Assembly: GCA_900317745.1 (NCBI GenBank) | Contig: ONHW01000005.1 | Location: 1 to 64,000, forward strand | Length of the DNA: 64,000 bases | Direction of reading: 5' to 3' | Source: an uncultured Bacteroidales bacterium | GTDB taxonomy: Bacteria > Bacteroidota > Bacteroidia > Bacteroidales > Paludibacteraceae | In this document: in pieces, positions 61,993-64,000 of the stretch | Layout: each line of letters begins with the position of its first letter | Position numbering within the stretch: the first letter of the stretch is position 1 | Made by a program: the position numbers and the translations under genes | Notes under the pieces: generated by a model | The model's input: the letters and a program-made list of their open reading frames with translations, nothing else | The model's database searches: none | What the model was told of the DNA's origin: nothing

Positions 61993-62841
61993 ATGAGAAC
62001 AAACTTTGACCAGCTGCTTGAGGCAGGTTGCCACTTCGGTCACCTCAAGCGCAAATGGAACCCCGCCATGGCGCCGTACATCTATATGGAGCGCAATGGT
62101 ATTCACATTATCGACCTCAACAAGACCGTTGTCAAGATCGAAGAGGCTGCAGAGGCGCTGAAAAACATCGCACGCTCAGGACGCAAGATCCTGTTCGTCA
62201 GCACCAAGAAACAAGGACAGGAGATCATCGCTGCCAAGGCTCAGGAGATCGGCATGCCGTACATCACCGAGCGTTGGGCGGGCGGTATGCTCACCAACTT
62301 CCCCACTATCCGCAAGGCTGTTAAGAAGATGGGCCAGATCGACAAAATGATGACCGACGGCACACTCGACAACGTTTCCAAACGTGAGAAACTGCAGATC
62401 ACACGTCAGCGTGAGAAACTTGAGAAGAACCTCGGTTCTATCGCCGACCTCACTCGTCTGCCGAGCGCTCTGTTCGTTGTTGACGTTATGAAGGAGCACA
62501 TCGCTGTTGCTGAGGCTAACCGTCTGGGTATTCCCGTATTCGGCATCGTTGATACCAACTCTGATCCCAATCCTATCGACTACGTTATCCCTGCCAACGA
62601 CGACGCTCAGAAGTCTATCGAGGTTATCGTAGGCGCCGTTTGCGACGCTATCAAGGAGGGTCTCGAGGAGCGCAAGGTTGAGAAGGCTGACGAAGAAGCT
62701 GCACAGGCTCAATCCAACGCCGAGGCTCCCGCACCACGCGAGCGCCGTACACGTGTACGCAAGGCCGCTGCCAAAACCGAAGAGGCTGAGAAGGTAGCCG
62801 AAGCCAAAGCCGAAGCTCCCGCAGAAGAAACTGCTGAGTAA
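61993..62841 (+). CDS. rpsB: 30S ribosomal protein S2 with long Ala/Glu-rich tail
   Basis: A 282-residue small-subunit protein. FDQLLEAGCHFGHLKRKWNP start, YIYMERNGIHIIDLNKT, ITERWAGGMLTNFPTI, LPSALFVVDVMKEHIAVAEANRLGIPVFGIVDTNSDP, and VIPANDDA. Residues from about 228 form an Ala/Glu/Lys-rich extension with a basic RERRTRVRKAAAK stretch, common in Bacteroidetes S2. Confidence 0.97.
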   Translation: MRTNFDQLLEAGCHFGHLKRKWNPAMAPYIYMERNGIHIIDLNKTVVKIEEAAEALKNIARSGRKILFVSTKKQGQEIIAAKAQEIGMPYITERWAGGMLTNFPTIRKAVKKMGQIDKMMTDGTLDNVSKREKLQITRQREKLEKNLGSIADLTRLPSALFVVDVMKEHIAVAEANRLGIPVFGIVDTNSDPNPIDYVIPANDDAQKSIEVIVGAVCDAIKEGLEERKVEKADEEAAQAQSNAEAPAPRERRTRVRKAAAKTEEAEKVAEAKAEAPAEETAE

Positions 62842-62904
62842 ATAGTCAATAAACAATAATTGTCAATCAATTGTCAATTGTAAATTTGTAAATCGTAAAT
62901 TACT

Positions 62905-63891
62905 ATGGCTGTAACATTAGCTGATATCAAGAAACTGCGTGACATCACCGGTGCCGGTATGATGGACGTCAAGAAAGCCCTCGAAGAGGCTAACGGCGAC
63001 TTCGAGGTAGCCAAGGACCTGCTCCGCAAGCGCGGACAGGCTATCGCTGCCAAACGTTCGGAGCGCGAGGCTTCCGAGGGTTGCGTATTCGCCAAGGCGG
63101 AAGGCGGCTTCGGCTGCATCGTTGGCGTGAAGTGCGAGACCGACTTCGTTGCCAAGAACGCTGACTTCGTAGGTATGGTCAAACTCATCCTCGACGCAGC
63201 TTTCACCAACCGTCCCGCTGACCTCGAGGCGCTCAAGGCTCTCAAGATCGGTGACTTCACTGCTCAGGATCTCGTTACCGAGCGCTCGGGCGTTACCGGT
63301 GAGAAGATGGAACTGAGCGACTACACCTTCCTTCAGGGAGACGTAGTGGACGCTTACAACCACCTCGGTAACAAACTCTCTTCGCTCGTAGCTGCCAACG
63401 CAGGTGCCGACCACGAGACCGTTCACGGTATATCGATGCAGGTTGCCGCTATGGCTCCTATCGCACTCGACGCTGATCATGTAGCTGCCGAGGTTAAGGA
63501 GAAAGAACTGGCTGTTGCTATCGAAAAAACCAAACAGGACGAGATCAACAAGGCTGTTGAGAACGCTCTGCGCAAAGCCGGCTTGAACCCTGCTCACTGC
63601 GATAGCGACGATCATATCGCTTCCAACACCGCCAAGGGCTGGCTCACCGAGGAGCAGGCACAGGTCGCACGCGACATTCGCGCCAACGTTCCCGCTGAGG
63701 CTGAGGCTAACCTCAATATGAAGAAGATCGAGATGATCGCTCAAGGCCGTCTCGGTAAGTTCCTCAAGGAGAACACCCTCGTCGAGCAGGCATATATCAT
63801 GAGCGAGAGCAAGGAGCTCGTGAAGGACGTGCTCAAGAAGCAGAACGTTACCATCACCGACTTCCGTCGCGTCACGCTCAACCAGGAGTAA
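62905..63891 (+). CDS. tsf: Elongation factor Ts
   Basis: A 328-residue nucleotide-exchange factor for EF-Tu. N-terminal domain LADIKKLRDITGAGMMDVKKALEEANGD (including the conserved TGAGMMD), then ASEGCVFAKAEGGFGCIVGVKCETDFVAKNADF, and the long coiled-coil/C-terminal parts typical of the Bacteroidetes protein. It follows rpsB with a 63-nt gap holding GTCAATTGTAAAT-type short repeats, and is the last operon gene. Confidence 0.96.
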   Translation: MAVTLADIKKLRDITGAGMMDVKKALEEANGDFEVAKDLLRKRGQAIAAKRSEREASEGCVFAKAEGGFGCIVGVKCETDFVAKNADFVGMVKLILDAAFTNRPADLEALKALKIGDFTAQDLVTERSGVTGEKMELSDYTFLQGDVVDAYNHLGNKLSSLVAANAGADHETVHGISMQVAAMAPIALDADHVAAEVKEKELAVAIEKTKQDEINKAVENALRKAGLNPAHCDSDDHIASNTAKGWLTEEQAQVARDIRANVPAEAEANLNMKKIEMIAQGRLGKFLKENTLVEQAYIMSESKELVKDVLKKQNVTITDFRRVTLNQE

Positions 63892-63914
63892 TCTCCGTTA
63901 TTTCCTGTAATCCC

Positions 63915-63947
63915 GAGAGCTCAAGGATTTCCTTGGGCTCTCTTTTT
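63915..63947 (+). terminator. Rho-independent terminator of the rplM-tsf operon
   Basis: GAGAGCTCAAGG / CCTTGGGCTCTC (one wobble) around ATTT, followed by a five-T run. The last 50 bases of the window show nothing else. Confidence 0.85.
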
Positions 63948-64000
63948 AGCTTGCAAAGCGTAATTAGCCGTTGGCATTTTTTTTTGTGTAGTAGATTTTT

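Overview
The window reads as a chromosomal segment of a member of the Bacteroidales (phylum Bacteroidota). Three things point there. Gene neighbourhoods are typical of the group: uppP-truB-queA; parA-parB-DUF5683-mltD; rplM-rpsI-rpsB-tsf. Promoters repeatedly match the Bacteroidetes form, a -33 TTTG-like box about 20 nt from TAnnTTTG. Gliding/type IX-associated genes (gldA, gldG) and lineage-specific lipoproteins are also present. I cannot fix the genus. No rRNA, tRNA, CRISPR array, phage or insertion sequence was found.

Layout. 1-6770: end of uppP, then truB, queA-like and ung; convergent efp; then a marC-like / TlpA-like / rpiB / radical SAM operon. 6771-11931 (minus): topB, a carboxyltransferase related to oxaloacetate decarboxylase alpha whose biotin-like domain lacks the attachment lysine, and a coupled family-4 glycosyltransferase. 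11991-20370 (minus): a secreted starch operon of one lipoprotein, three GH13 amylases and one non-catalytic protein. Three members share an N-terminal module of about 100 residues and four share a short C-terminal tail. 21159-23972: an M16 peptidase. 24261-34567: an accessory surface-protein region with an 1818-residue repeat protein carrying eight near-identical 204-bp units, a YoeB-type toxin-antitoxin pair bracketed by two pairs of a 37-bp repeat, a 1031-residue secreted protein, a 43-codon small ORF and a further secreted protein.

34568-37869: a 0.77-kb gene-poor stretch, GAPDH and an NrnA-like phosphoesterase. 37917-43590: an envelope operon (parvulin PPIase, gldG without gldF, LysM protein, beta-barrel). 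43808-52918: GT9 glycosyltransferase, parAB, DUF5683, lytic transglycosylase, an in-frame MerR/DUF4296 fusion, DAHP synthase-chorismate mutase and pheT. 52976-55974: outer-membrane protein, lipase-like lipoprotein and unknown lipoprotein. 56181-60707: alpha-glucan phosphorylase, gldA-like ATPase, a 23-bp repeat array and ruvB. 60790-63947: ribosomal/translation operon with a structured leader.

The starch operon and the cytoplasmic phosphorylase fit extracellular alpha-glucan breakdown followed by phosphorolysis, although no SusC/SusD pair is present. The strongest oddities are the shared module and tail of the starch operon, the repeat-bracketed toxin-antitoxin cassette, the MerR-lipoprotein fusion, the biotin-less carboxyltransferase, the divergent QueA, and locus-specific short tandem repeats (7, 8, 9, 23 and 25 bp) that fill many intergenic gaps and sometimes extend into gene ends.
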